Of a DNA stretch of 64,000 nucleotides, positions 1 to 10,379 are shown in pieces. Both the position numbers and the translations under genes were made by a program. Below the pieces are notes generated by a model, which saw only the letters and a program-made list of their open reading frames with translations, had not been told where the DNA came from and searched no databases. The stretch is from Blepharisma stoltei. Taxonomy: Eukaryota; Ciliophora; Heterotrichea; Heterotrichida; Blepharismidae. Numbering within the stretch: the first letter of the stretch is position 1; every line of letters begins with the position of its first letter. The stretch is from the NCBI GenBank assembly GCA_914767885.1, contig CAJZBQ010000013.1, positions 62,001 to 126,000 on the forward strand. The letters run 5' to 3'.

Positions 1-541
1 AGATGAAGAGATTAAAGAGAAGCATCAACACAGATTTTTGACTGTAGCGCACATAAACATGATGGACTAAAGCAGAAAAAGGAACAAATAGAAAAAGCTC
101 CTAGCAGAAATTGAAGCGGATGTGATTGGCATGTGTGAAACACATTGCTCTACATCCGAAGCGCTCCCAAGAATAGAGAGGTATAACTGGTACCATAACA
201 CAGGGACTGACAGAAGTGCTGGAGTAGGGTTTCTATATAAAAAGGGTCTCACTATAGAAGAAAGTATAAACTCAACTCAAGGAAGGACAATTGCACTAAC
301 GATAGGTAACCTTACCATAATAGAAGCGTATTCACCTGTAGAGGGTGACACTGAAGCGTTAGAGGTCTTCTATGAAGGAATGAACGATGCACTGGTACAC
401 AGAGCATTGAAACACGCAGAACGTGTAGAGAGAAGTGTGCTAATAGGATGCTGCAAACAAGAATAACGGATTGATTAAGAAATGATCCATAAGGATCGCT
501 AGGCGGGTTGACCACTAGATAGAGATAAGATAAGAGATAAA
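1..541 (+). mobile_element. LINE fragment, apurinic-endonuclease-like domain, broken
   Basis: Translation from base 2 gives an endonuclease/exonuclease/phosphatase-like N-terminus of a non-LTR retrotransposon (motifs LTVAHINMM, ADVIGMCETHC, GVGFLYKKG). Two in-frame stops at 68-70 (TAA) and 89-91 (TAG) and the stop at 464-466 show decay. The 5' part lies outside the window. The 3' end has a GATA/AGATAA-rich tail at about 515-541. It abuts the interrupted DYRK gene, so it probably inserted into that gene's kinase domain. Identity rests on the endonuclease motifs only; no reverse transcriptase is visible here. Confidence 0.65.
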
Positions 542-1354
542 ACCTTTATTTCAAATGCCAGCTTGGTATAAAAACTTTTTCTTATTTCTGATGATTTTCA
601 TAGCAATTAGGGAATGCTTTTTTCTATCAAAGCATTTGCAGACCTGCCCAAAGCTGCCTTTTCCAATTATGGAAATAATTTCATAGCGATAATCAATGTG
701 ATCTCCTATAATAAGATTATAATCACCCCTTTCGTCATCATATCCGTAGTTTTTTAAATTTATATTTGAGATCTTTTTAGCTCCTAGTCCGAGAAAATAT
801 ATTCCTATTTTTTTTTAAAAAAATTATTAGGCAGCCAAATCTTATTTTGTGCTAGATTTATAAGCAAAATCCCCAAATTTTGATACTCAATCCAATAGTA
901 TGAAATATATTTTCTTATATGATAAAATTTCAGCTTGTTCATATGGGGTTAAATATTTTTGAAATTTTGATAAGGCTGTGCCAGGAGTAATAGGAAGCTG
1001 CAGGGACTCGAATTCTTGCTGAGGAGTTGGTGGTTCTGAGGATTTTCTTGTTTCTTGAGTACATTCTCGAGAACTTATATTACCGTTGATAGAAGTTTTT
1101 AGTTTCATATCAGAAGTATTGAGCGCAGCTATAAGTGGGCTGCAAAATTTATTGCGGATGATGCTTTTTCTACCTCTAGGGGAGGCATAAGGGGAAATTT
1201 TAGCTAGGGCTGCAGATGAAGACTTATCATTGATTGGATTTTTGGGTAAGATTTGGGAATTTCTATAAGAGCGTGGCAATGAACCATTTCTAGGAGAGTT
1301 AATAATAGTTCTATTTCGCTTTGGAGTTATATCCTGCAATAATTTGAATTTCAT
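542..1354 (-). CDS. DYRK-family protein kinase, N-terminal part, interrupted
   Basis: Starts at 1354 (MKFKLLQD). A long Ser/Pro-rich leader is followed by the DYRK homology box (TPGTALSKF then LTPYEQAEILSYKKIYF) and, after an IES at 803-910, by LGLGAKK, a YRYEIISIIGKGSFGQV glycine loop and the VAIK-like lysine in LIAMKII. DYRKs are dual-specificity kinases that autophosphorylate on Tyr and then phosphorylate Ser/Thr. The reading stops at the LINE fragment around 541, so the rest of the kinase domain is outside the window or beyond the insertion. The frame shifts by one just before the junction (about 555-565), unexplained by me. Family call is firm, substrate unknown. Confidence 0.8.
803..910. 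other. IES in the DYRK gene (108 bp)
   Basis: Lies between direct repeats AAATATATT (795-803 and 903-911). Removing one repeat unit joins KKIYF to LGLGAKK, the uninterrupted DYRK sequence. The insert is AT-rich with no ORF. Confidence 0.7.
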
Positions 1355-1683
1355 AATTTCATTTTTAATAGAATTTTATTATAATGATTCAGCTGCTGCT
1401 ATCTTGATGCAGAATTATCCTCAATTAGTATATTTCTTGCTGATTTTTTTTGCATTTTTGTGAAGCAATCTAATATATGCAGAATAATTATAATTGATTG
1501 ATAATAATCAAAAATGCAATTCAGCTATTTCAAAAGCTTTATTAATCTTCTGCAGAAATTATTAAGGTCTCTGAAGAGGTAAAATTATTATTTTCGTATT
1601 GCTTAAAGACTTTAAATAGTCTATGCAATGGACTATATTAAGGAAATATGAAATTTATACTAAATAACATTTCATAAGCCGAA

Positions 1684-4600
1684 ATGATGCAAATGCTCAT
1701 TAGAGGATTCAAGAGCTCCCCTCGTCTTCTGATGAAAAAAGACTACTACAAAATTCTAGGCGTCAGCCCTTCTGCTACAGACCCAGAAATAAAAAAAGCT
1801 TATTTTATCCTCGCAAAAAAATTTCACCCAGATGTCTGTAGTGACCCATCTGCCAAAGAAAAATTTTCTGAAATTAATGAAGCTTATGAAACCATTGCAA
1901 ATTCTCAGAAAAGGAATCTTTATAATGCCTCTAGAAAGGAAAATAACACCCACAAAGAAGAAAAAGTCCATGAAGATCCTGAAAATATTTTTGAAGGGTT
2001 TGAAGATTTTAATTTCCAAGGCTCTTTTTCCCAGTTTGAGTTCAATAACATTTCTCTGGATAATAATCAAGAAAAAAAGCAATTTAAAGGTGATGATATA
2101 GGGATTTATTTTGAATAAAAAATTATTTATTGAAAAATTCTATATTAATTTAATAGAATTATTTAGTATGCCTGGTCAAGCACAGGTAGCAACCCTACAG
2201 CCCCACCCCCCCCTAAAAGTGGTACCCCCACCCCCCTTTCACAGATGGCACCCCCCCACCCCCCTTAATATAGTATAGATATATCACAAATGCTAATTTA
2301 GAGCAGGCGTAATAAATAAATTATTTATTTTAGATATTAAAAATTACTGATTTATACAATATCATATAGCGTAGCGCAATCGATTAAGGAGTAGTGAAAA
2401 TTTCCTATAACTACTAAGAGCCCCACATCTGAAGAAATTTGCTGACAAGCATAATGATCTTTGGTATTAATTAGCAGTATATCCTGTATATATTTATGAG
2501 CTTTGTGGAACAATGGCTAAAGAGTCCATTTAGAGATCTAAAAGTAAAACTGACAATAGCAAATACTATTTTTATTAGCACATTGCTTTTCAAATGAAAG
2601 AGATGCTCTATATAAGTTAGGTAGTAGAGAATAAGATATGGAATGCTATAAATAAGCTATCAGAGTTGATCCAAATTATGCTGATGCATACAATAGCATA
2701 GGAGTTATCTTCTATAAAGAAAAGAGTTATGAAAAAACACTAAAACATTGTAACGATGCAATTAAAAAATCCAAACTGTGGAGTAGTATTATATTATTAT
2801 TATAATAAAGGAAATGCTCTTACTCCCCCCCTCTTTAAATTGGAACAAAATATAGGTAAAATTTCCACTTTTTTGGTAAATTAACCCCCTTTAAATTGAA
2901 ACAAAATTTAATTTTATAATAAAAAATTATAATAATTTTTATGTAAAAGATTTTGATATAAGCTAAATGTTTCTTTCTTAACTAAAATCAAAAATTTAGT
3001 TATATCTTATTCTTGTTTAAAGAAGAGAGTTTAAAGAATAGAGTATAGATAGCATATTATTTAAACAAAATTAGCACTTTGATCGATAAATTTTCTAAAA
3101 TTTTTTGTTTTTAAATTTTTTTTATCAATAAAAATAATAATTTTTGTGTAAATAATTTTGATACCAATTAATAGTGGCGTATTAACTAATAATGAAAATT
3201 TAGTTATATCTTGCTTTGTTTTTAAAAGATAAAGAGTAAATAGCATTTTATTAAACAAATTTATTAATCTAATTCGATAAGTTTTTGAATTTTTATATAT
3301 TTTTTTTTTTATAAAAACATTTTATATTGATATTTTTTTTTAAAACAAAAAATTAGCCCCCCTTTAAATTGGAACAAAAATTTTTTGTTCCAATTTAAAT
3401 GGGGGGAGTTAGACAGTTAGGAAGAAGAGAAGAAGTTTTGGAATGCTATAAAAAACAATCAAAAAGAATAATGACAACTCAAGATGTGATATAGGCATGG
3501 TATGTAAGAAAATATGAATATAATTAATACTTGAATTCGCAAAAATTTTATTTTATGAATTGATTACTTTTAAACCTACTATTTAAGCTAATTATCCATC
3601 TTCTGCATATCCTGCATTAGCTCATATTACATCCATCTTGAAGTTACCTACACTGTATTCATCTTCGCTGCACTCTGTAGTTATTGTATTGTGCTTGATT
3701 CATTTAATAATTATTGACATTATCAATATCTTTGGCATTGTATTTATAAATATAAAAAACAAATTTAATATATTTCCTAATTAATTTTTAATTAATTTGA
3801 ATTTATTAATTAATCGCAATTATTAAAGCAATTTATAGACTTCATTTATCAATATAGCGCTTTAATTGGATTATATTTAAAATATTCTTTTTGAGGGGGG
3901 GTGGGGGTGCCATTTTTAGGGGGGGTGGGAATTCCCTTATTGGGAGGGGATGGGGGTGTAGGGTTGCTACCTATGCTTGACCAGTATGCCCATTTAAATT
4001 AATATAGCACCCTTTATCGTCTTTTTATTATTTATTAAATATTCATTAAAAATAGTTTTATATTAAATTAGCAATTGAAGTCCCATTTTTAGAAGCAATT
4101 CATGGGATATCAAGAGTTTTGAAATTTGAAAGGAGAACATTGTGCAATGCATGTCATGGCTCAAAAATGAAAATTGGCACAGCAAGAGCAAAATGCGAGG
4201 CTTGTCAAGGGAAAGGGGTTATATCAGTAAAAAAAGATAATATGAATGTACAGGTTATGTGCCAAAAATGCAAAGGCGTTGGGAATTTTATAAGGGCATT
4301 ATGTTTAAGCTGCAGAGGAAGAGGGATTTTATCGAGCAAAGCCACAGAAGCTGTTCGCTTTCCATCAGGGGTTGATGATGGCTTTATGCTGAGAATGCTA
4401 AATAAAGGGCATCATAGTGAATTAGGTGGCCCACCTGGTGATTTGCAAGTGTGGGTAAAAGTGCTACCCAGCCCTACTTATAAGCGCCAAGGTTACGATA
4501 TACATACGAATTTGTCTTTATCTGTAACCCAAGCTGTCCTTGGAGCCGAAATAGAAGTGGATACAATTCATGGAAAAACAAAAATACAAGTAAACCCAGG

Positions 4601-4775
4601 TACGAACCCTGGAGATACACATAGAATTGTAGGACAAGGGATCAAATACTTACCCCCAAGCACCCTTAAGGGGCATCATTTTGTGGAATTTAATATAAAA
4701 ATCCCTAAAAAGCTGACTTCAGAGCAGAGAAGCATTTTTGAGCAATTAGAAAAAGTAAAATCCAAAACAAAATAA
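1684..4775 (+). CDS. Type I DnaJ/Hsp40 co-chaperone, probably mitochondrial
   Basis: Two coding segments, 1684-2100 and 4071-4775, joined by removal of a TA-bounded IES, give 373 aa in frame. A basic, Arg-containing N-terminus ([16 protein letters not shown]) suggests mitochondrial import. The J domain follows (YYKILGV, HPD at about residue 50), then a Gly-poor linker, then four CxxCxGxG-type repeats ([32 protein letters not shown]) and the C-terminal substrate-binding domain. The HPD motif stimulates Hsp70 ATPase and the zinc repeats bind clients. The closest group is DNAJA3/Tid1. The start is the first Met of the ORF; a second Met lies 3 codons in. Confidence 0.9.
2575..3475 (+). pseudogene. 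Decayed TPR-repeat coding sequence inside the IES element
   Basis: Reads ALYKLGSRE, then MECYK[17 protein letters not shown], then [23 protein letters not shown], clearly tetratricopeptide repeats. Two TAA codons interrupt at Glu/Lys/Gln positions of the repeat. A 1-nt shift near 2764 is needed to continue as NPNCG and NKGNAL, and a MITE at 2823-3408 splits the next repeat, which resumes as [14 protein letters not shown] after it. It is probably a captured host gene fragment and not functional. Confidence 0.6.
2823..3408. mobile_element. MITE, family A (GGAACAAAA type), nested in the TIR element
   Basis: Ends CTCCCCCCC...GGGGGGAG between TTA trinucleotides (2820-2822 and 3409-3411). The motif CTTTAAATTGGAACAAAA occurs twice in direct orientation near the left end and as a direct/inverted pair (a hairpin) at the right end. 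The interior is AT-rich with no coding capacity. Confidence 0.8.
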
Positions 4776-4914
4776 TTACAAATGCTATAATTTAAAAATT
4801 TAGGTATAAAAATAGCAATATTCGCTTATTTGAAATATAAATCTCGAAAAATTGATTTAAGCATAATTTTAATTATTTTTTAATATGAATTAAATACGTT
4901 TATAATTAATTCTA

Positions 4915-6269
4915 ATGGCACTTGGATCAAATATAGGCATTATGGATGGAGCCTTTTTTGTAGGAAAAACAGAGCTCCTCAGCTGGGTTAACGGTCTCCT
5001 CCAACTAAATATCACAAAGGTCGAGCAAATGGCAACAGGAGCTGTATATATTAAAATGGCGTAGTCAAGCAACCACCCTCTTTACTATAGCTGGCCCCGT
5101 GCTAGTGCAGGAACCTTGAGGAAGGAAGGATGACCTTCGTAAATGTGTATGGTTAGATTTTATCTGTCTGATTAAGGTAGTTTCGGGCTAGCTGACCGTA
5201 TCCTTACTCCAATTCAGAGTTTTTGCCTAGAGGGGAATGGAACTAAGAGTTGGAAAGGGATATTTCATCAGCGCAGAAGTGAGTTTCTTTGCCAATCAGG
5301 ACTATTTTCTAGCGTAAAATCTGGATTTACGCCTTGGGCTTGAGATTTCAACCACGACTAAGAGTCGACAGAAGATTCAACCATTTTAAATTTTCAATGG
5401 CAGGCAATCTTGTAGCTCTACCAGATATGAATAACCTTCGGGATGTCGTGAACGCGACCTGAAGAGCAAGTGGAGCATTAGGGGTGGGGATAGTCATTCA
5501 GAAATTACAGTGGACTTTTCGATAAGGAGCTGCTTATTGCCAAATTATGGATGCAGTATTCCCGGGATGCATAAATCTCAGCAAAATTAATTGGAGCGCT
5601 AAATATGATCACGAGTACACCCACAACTTTAAGCTCCTGCAAGCCGCTTTTGATAAAAATAACGTGCAAAAATTTATTGAAGTTGAAAAACTTATAAAGG
5701 CAAAATCATTAGATAATTTAGAATTTTTACAATGGTTCAAGCGGTTTGTGGATTTAAATTATAGAGGAGGGGACTACCCCGCTTTAGAAAGAAGGAGAGG
5801 AGCTAAAACGCCATGGGATGTAGGCGAAAGAGCTGGGCCTCAAGTATCGCAGCCGAGATCTCAAAATCCTCCACAACAGAGAAATCCGAAACCTGCTGTA
5901 GCTTCAAGAGCTCCTCAGCCAAAGGCGAAACCTGTAAGAGAAGCAAAACCAGACGAAAGTGAAGTTACCAGACAAATTGCAGAACTAAGACTGACTGCAG
6001 ATTCTTTATACTATGTTAAATGAATTTTTATGTATTTAGAAAATAAAATATTTTTGGAATATTTGGTAGGATATATAATAGAAAAGGAAAGGGATTTTTA
6101 TTTTGGAAAATTAAGGGCTATTGAGCTGTTTTGTGAACACTTTGAAAATCAAGAAAATCCTATTGTCATGGATATACAGAAAATATTATTCGCGACAGAT
6201 GAAGAAAATGTCGCAGTGAATGATGATGGGAGTGTTTCTATTACACCAATTGAGCCGGCGGAGTTGTAG
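4915..6269 (+). CDS. EB1-family microtubule plus-end binding protein
   Basis: Segments 4915-5048, 5537-6008 and 6081-6269 give 264 aa. The N-terminal calponin-homology domain reads ELLSWVNGLLQLNITKVEQM, then AVYCQIMDAVFPG across the first junction, then KINWSAKYDHEYTHNFKLLQ and FLQWFKRFVDLNYRGGDY. A basic Pro/Gln-rich linker follows, then the EB-homology coiled coil (ADSLEKERDFYFGKLRAIEL), which is intact only after removing the second IES. EB1 tracks growing microtubule ends and recruits partners; in ciliates it is expected at basal bodies and cortex. Both junctions are exact matches to the family without gaps. Confidence 0.93.
5049..5536 (+). mobile_element. Retroposon-like insert acting as an IES in EB1 (488 bp)
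   Basis: TA at 5047-5048 and 5535-5536 allows precise removal (AVY to CQIMD). The insert starts TTAAAATGGCG and is far more GC-rich than local non-coding DNA. The flanks share GGAGCTG, so the excision TA lies inside what looks like a target-site duplication of about 11 bp. No ORF; no RT. Confidence 0.7.
6009..6080. other. IES in EB1 (72 bp)
   Basis: TA at 6007-6008 and 6079-6080; removal fuses ADSL to EKERDFYFGKL, the canonical EB-homology core. Confidence 0.9.
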
Positions 6270-6423
6270 AATGGATAATTAATAATATTTGGATTTAATA
6301 AAAATAAGCCTGCAATTATAGATCCTTAAACTTATTATCATTTATCTAAAATTTTGATTTGAATGAGCTTAATTTAAAAATCTTTGGCAATTTATGCTTA
6401 TTTACAGATTTTTATTATATTTA

Positions 6424-6933
6424 CTTCTTCTTCCCTCCGTAAGTAAACAAATTATTGGAAAAATCCTTATTTTTTAGTGGAGAACCACCCTCCGTAAGGG
6501 GACAAAAATGTTTTTACTATATAAAATTTTTAATTAATAATTATTAGCCACTAATTCTGTTTAATTTTAAACAGTTTGCATTTTATAATATACAGTTTTT
6601 ACCCTCACCATAAGCAGCTATAGCTGTTGCTTATGGGAGGAAATTGTCTTGGAGAATGGCATCTTGATATGCCAAAAGCATTTTGGTATACCAAAAGCAA
6701 TGTTGGCAAACCAAAAGGCCATTCTCCAAGGCAATTTCCTCCCATAAGCAACAGCTATTGCTGTTTTTGGTGTTTCTGAGGGAGTATATAAATTTTACGA
6801 ATATAATTAAATTTTGGTTTCCAATTTTTTAGAATTATGATTTTAAATTGTGAAAAAAAATTATTATATATAAAAAAAAGCATTATCCTTTTTCATGAGC
6901 CTACAAAATTTTTGTTTACTTACGGAGGAGGAG
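6424..6933. mobile_element. MITE, GTAAGTAAACAAA variant, with inserted foldback
   Basis: Left end CTTCTTCCCTCCGTAAG, right end CTTACGGAGGAGGAG. It has the same architecture as the family B MITEs but the end motif is diverged. A long palindrome (6604-6780) sits in the middle. Located in the EB1-ASF1 intergenic region. Confidence 0.7.
6604..6780. repeat. Long inverted repeat (foldback) inside the MITE
   Basis: Arms of about 60 bp, near-perfect: the left arm contains GTTGCTTATGGGAGGAAATT and GGAGAATGG, the right arm their complements. Between the arms are three short CCAAAAG/GCCAAAAG units. No coding potential. Confidence 0.75.
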
Positions 6934-6974
6934 TAATGAAAGCTGATCAAACGTTTGAGCATTTGCAATGCTAA

Positions 6975-7350
6975 CTCCCCCTCCCTGTTATTTTAAATAT
7001 CTATATATAGAGGTTTCCTCTATATAGCGCTAAAAGCGCAGACATTTTCCCAGGAGCTTTCCAAGTTCGTCGGACCAAATCGCTTTTTGGTCCGACCAAG
7101 GCATAAATTCCGATCAGAATTTATCGGCCTTACAGCGCCAAACATAGGAAACTTCTATATATTTTAAAGTATTTTTTTTTTCGAAATTTAAAATTTCATA
7201 TTCGAAATAATTTTAAAGCAAATATTAATTTAATTTTTAAAATGTATGTTTTAAAAAGCAAGTTAGAGGTTCATTATAATAATTATTATATCAAAATAAC
7301 TCTTCTTGAAAAATTTTTGTATTAAAAAATTTGTTCAGCCATGGAGGGGG
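6975..7350. mobile_element. MITE-like element, TAA duplication
   Basis: Begins CTCCCCCTCC after TAA (6972-6974) and ends GGAGGGGG before TAA (7351-7353). The interior contains GC-richer foldback segments (for example GGACCAAATCGC/TTGGTCCGACC, 7071-7100). The remainder is AT-rich like the other MITEs. Confidence 0.55.
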
Positions 7351-7353
7351 TAA

Positions 7354-8521
7354 GCAATCTTCAATATCCTTCTCTATATATAATAGTAGCTCAGTCAAGA
7401 TAGAATCTATTTATCCTTACAAGATATTTTTAAATTAGATTATGCTCAAAAGATAATTAATTAGCGTAAATAGATATTAATCAGTACAATTTTACTACCT
7501 TCAAACTCAATATCCTTTTAAAATCACTTATGATCCTATACATATCATTCATGCCTTCATGAGCAATGATATTGTTTTTCTCATTCAATATACATTTACA
7601 TTTGTTTATTTAATATAAAAAGGAAAAGATATATCTATTTATTGCCATTAATTGTAACTGACTAATGAAAATCTTGTTTACTAAATGATTTCATCATTAA
7701 ACATACTGAATTTAAGCATGAGAAAAACAAAGATATTGGCCTTAAGAGTCACAAGTTTCTCTAGTTGAGCATTTTAATAGAAATTATGTGTATTTAGAAC
7801 CATTTATCAACAAAAAAGATTTTAGTATGAAGAAACTATATATTCAATAGTTTAACAAAGAGAAAAAGAAAAAGCAAGATATTTATCTTTTTAAATCATG
7901 ATAATGAGTCAACGCATTGTTCTCTTAATAGATAAAAAAAGAAAGATATTTTGGAATTTATGATAAAAAATGGCGAGAAATGGTTAGGTGCTGGCCGTTG
8001 TAAATTTTGGGAATAAATATGGAAATTTGGGTCATTTTGGAAAATTTGGAGTAAATGTTTAGAAATCATAGGAGTTTGAGCAAAACAAATAGCTAAAGCA
8101 GATACAAATTAAATTGATTAATTATTTGGATTAATTTAGAAATTTTTACAAATAAAAAAATTTAAAAAATTTTCGAGTTTTTTATAGTATTTTTAATTTT
8201 TCCAAGCCTAGCTAGCTTCACAATAAACACTTTTTATGATAATTCAAGCAACAAGGCATTTCATTTTATTTTACAATTTTAATAGGAATAATAATCAAAA
8301 TTCCTATGCATAAATATTTTTATAACTTCTTTCTAATTTATAGGGCTTTCCCTTGAATAGCCCTATAATTACTCTTCATAAGAAAACACTTTAAAATCCC
8401 AAGCAATATTTATTTATACCCTATTTATCATTATTTTAAAATTTTGTATCTCTTCTAAACTACTAATTACTTTAATTTAATCTTTAAACAACCCCTTAAC
8501 ACTTCAATTAAATCAAATTAA
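7354..8521. other. AT-rich intergenic DNA, no supportable gene
   Basis: Read in all frames with TGA as Trp; only short AT-rich ORFs occur. A stretch around 7690-7900 has mildly protein-like composition but repeated stops and no recognisable domain. Confidence 0.5.
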
Positions 8522-9037
8522 TTAAGATGACGTAGAAGAAGCAGTCTGTAAAGTTTGCACATTTTTTGGGTTTTCAGACCAATTAATTGGGAACCTACTA
8601 ATTCTTGGACGGTCAGCCAATATAGTTCGCTGGATTTTTTCAGGGATTGGCACAGGTGGCAAATTTTCCATGAGTTCTGGATCAGTGTATTGGTTATTCG
8701 CATAATATCCGATTCTGAAAAATTCCTGTTCCCAATAAGAGCATGTCAAAATGACAGCTGTTATACCTACGACTTCTTCAGAGGGAATCTTATTAATATC
8801 AGGCCCATCAGCTTCGAATACGAACCTCATTGTCCCATACTGTAGCGGGCCAATCAGAACTGAATCCAAGACTTGATCAAAGCTGGAGTTTTCTGAAGAG
8901 CCTACATATATGATTTTCCACTCCAAATCATCTGGCAGAGGTGTTAAGCACTCAAATGTGATTTCGAATTTAAAGGCATCTTTGAACATTGCTGGGTTAT
9001 TCAAGACTCGCACGTTAGTGACATTGATTGCCGCCAT
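8522..9037 (-). CDS. ASF1 histone H3-H4 chaperone
   Basis: Uninterrupted 171-aa ORF. The N-terminal immunoglobulin-like core matches the family throughout: INVTNVRVLNNPAMF, FEITFECLTPLPDDLEWKI, YVGSAE-like YVGSSE, LDSVLIGPLQYG, ADGPDINKIP, VGITAVILTCSY, FFRIGYYANNQY. A short polar tail follows. ASF1 hands H3-H4 dimers to CAF-1/HIRA during replication and transcription. It is one of the few genes here with no insert, and its length is usual for a minimal ASF1. Confidence 0.97.
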   Translation of the reverse strand: MAAINVTNVRVLNNPAMFKDAFKFEITFECLTPLPDDLEWKIIYVGSSENSSFDQVLDSVLIGPLQYGTMRFVFEADGPDINKIPSEEVVGITAVILTCSYWEQEFFRIGYYANNQYTDPELMENLPPVPIPEKIQRTILADRPRISRFPINWSENPKNVQTLQTASSTSS

Positions 9038-9374
9038 TTCACCTAAATTCCCACCTCAGGAGAGGGCAAAAATTATCGAAAATCCTTTTTTTTAGAATTT
9101 AATGAAATTAATTAAAAATAAGATAATTGCTATAAGGCATATTTAAATAAAATAAATTTTCCATGCAAAATATTTTCGAGAAATTAGAAAAAACAGATTT
9201 AAGTAAGTTTTTAAAATAAAAAAATAAGCCTAAAGATAATTATCATTTAAGCGTAATTTTGAGTAAGTAAAATTATGAAGATGTGAGAGGTATTATGCTA
9301 ATATAAAATAAATTGATTAATGTTAAGAAATTGATAATTTTAAACAGAAATGTAGTAGCATTAGTTTAAAATCA
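9038..9374. other. Intergenic spacer
   Basis: AT-rich, between the ASF1 start and the stop of the next minus-strand gene; it must hold the ASF1 promoter but no motif stands out. Confidence 0.4.
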
Positions 9375-10170
9375 TTAATCCACTGCTGTCACCTCCACCT
9401 CATCAATCTCCAGAAACTCATGTAATATATCTTCATGGTAAAACTCACAATTATTTACTTACTCCCCCCCCCTCCGTGAGTGAACAAAAAAATTTTGTTC
9501 ACTCACGGAGGGGGATTAAATTTTTTTTTTTTAAAAAATTTAAAAAAAATCCTAATTTGCAAAAATTGGAAAGCAAATATAAATTTAATTTATAAAATTT
9601 ATGTTTTAAAATGCAATTCGTTCAAAATTAAACAGAATTAGCTCTAGATTTCATTATACTAATTATCATTTATATATCAAAATTTTTTCCATAAAATATT
9701 TTTCTATTAAAAAAATTTTTGTTCACTCACGGAGGGTGGGTTTTTGGGCAAAAATAGGGATTTTTCTAATGGTTTTGTTCACTCACGGAGGGGGGGGGAG
9801 TTAGCAGCTCGCTATAATCATTATCACTGTTATCCTCTTCATTTATATCTACATCCAGTCGATCTTTTATTCCACATTTTTCTTCTTGCACTTTTCCGGT
9901 GCTGAAATTATATCCTGTAATTGACTCAGACGAAGAAAACACTGGGAAAAGCCTTTGAGGGGTTCGAGAGTTTGGTAGATTTATGCTGCGCTTAGAGGAG
10001 CCAGGGATGTGAGTTTCTTTGACATTATCACAAATTGGCGACCTAGGAGAACTTTCGAGAGGCGGCTTATCAAGATTTATGACACGTCGTAATGAAATAT
10101 TGGAATTGTTATTTATTGAAGAGTGAGGCAATCGTGGATTTGTTGCGTTTAAGGATGCACTGCAACCCAT
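9375..10170 (-). CDS. Small unknown protein with MGC lipidation-type N-terminus
   Basis: Segments 10170-9802 and 9455-9375 (149 aa) after removing a MITE. It begins MGCSAS, the classic context for N-myristoylation plus palmitoylation, implying membrane attachment. The rest is Ser/Asn/Pro-rich and probably disordered, ending in an acidic stretch (EEDNSDNDYSELL) and NNCEFYHEDILHEFLEIDEVEV. The join is in frame at a shared TA. No domain recognised; function unknown. Confidence 0.65.
9462..9800. mobile_element. MITE family B as IES (TTA duplication)
   Basis: Between TTA at 9459-9461 and 9801-9803. The CTCCGTGAGTGAACAAAA motif is present at both ends, with a hairpin pair at 9471-9515. Excision of about 346 bp at the TA (9456-9801) restores the host frame (SELL to NNCEFY). 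Confidence 0.85.
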
Positions 10171-10379
10171 TTGATATGATTTATATTATTTACAGATTAT
10201 GGTCCGCATATATTATACTGATTATAATCTTAATTTGGCTGAAATAGCTTATAATTCTGCTGTTTTTACTTTAAATTCAGAATAAATTCTAAGCTTTTTA
10301 TATAAAAATCCTTAGTAAGCTTATTTATTTAATTCACCAATTGATATTATTTTTCTCAAAATTATCAAGTACTTTATAA

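Larger units (their letters stand above)
2173..3982. mobile_element. TIR element with 8-bp target duplication, non-autonomous
   Basis: Imperfect terminal inverted repeats of about 95 bp begin TGGTCAAGCA and contain GGTAGCAACCCTACA followed by C-rich blocks (left about 2173-2268, right about 3892-3982). The element is flanked by the direct repeat AGTATGCC (2165-2172 and 3983-3990). No transposase is recognisable inside. An 8-bp duplication points away from the TA/TNA elements elsewhere in the window and fits a different superfamily (hAT-like elements make 8-bp duplications), but the assignment is inference. Confidence 0.75.
2101..4070. other. Large TA-bounded IES in the DnaJ gene (1,970 bp)
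   Basis: TA at 2099-2100 and 4069-4070. Deleting 2101-4070 joins GDDI to AIEVPFLEA in frame. The IES is composite: about 70-80 bp of AT-rich flank on each side surround a 1.8-kb TIR element (2173-3982), which itself carries a decayed TPR sequence and a MITE. Confidence 0.9.

Noticed and set aside
1832-2101. Alternative-frame ORFs over the DnaJ and other genes
   Set aside because: They are Lys/Ile-rich shadows of AT-rich coding sequence.
2690-2770. TAA as Gln in the TPR sequence, hinting at DNA from a ciliate with another code
   Set aside because: Both TAA codons differ by one base from common TPR codons (GAA, AAA) and the piece also has a frameshift, so ordinary decay explains it.
5100-5500. 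Possible rRNA or structured RNA because of higher GC
   Set aside because: No rRNA signature; it behaves as a precise insert with flanking repeats in EB1, like the other retroposon-like inserts.
9471-9515. CRISPR-like repeats in the GTGAACAAAA motifs
   Set aside because: Motifs are few, variably oriented and at element ends; this is eukaryotic MITE structure.
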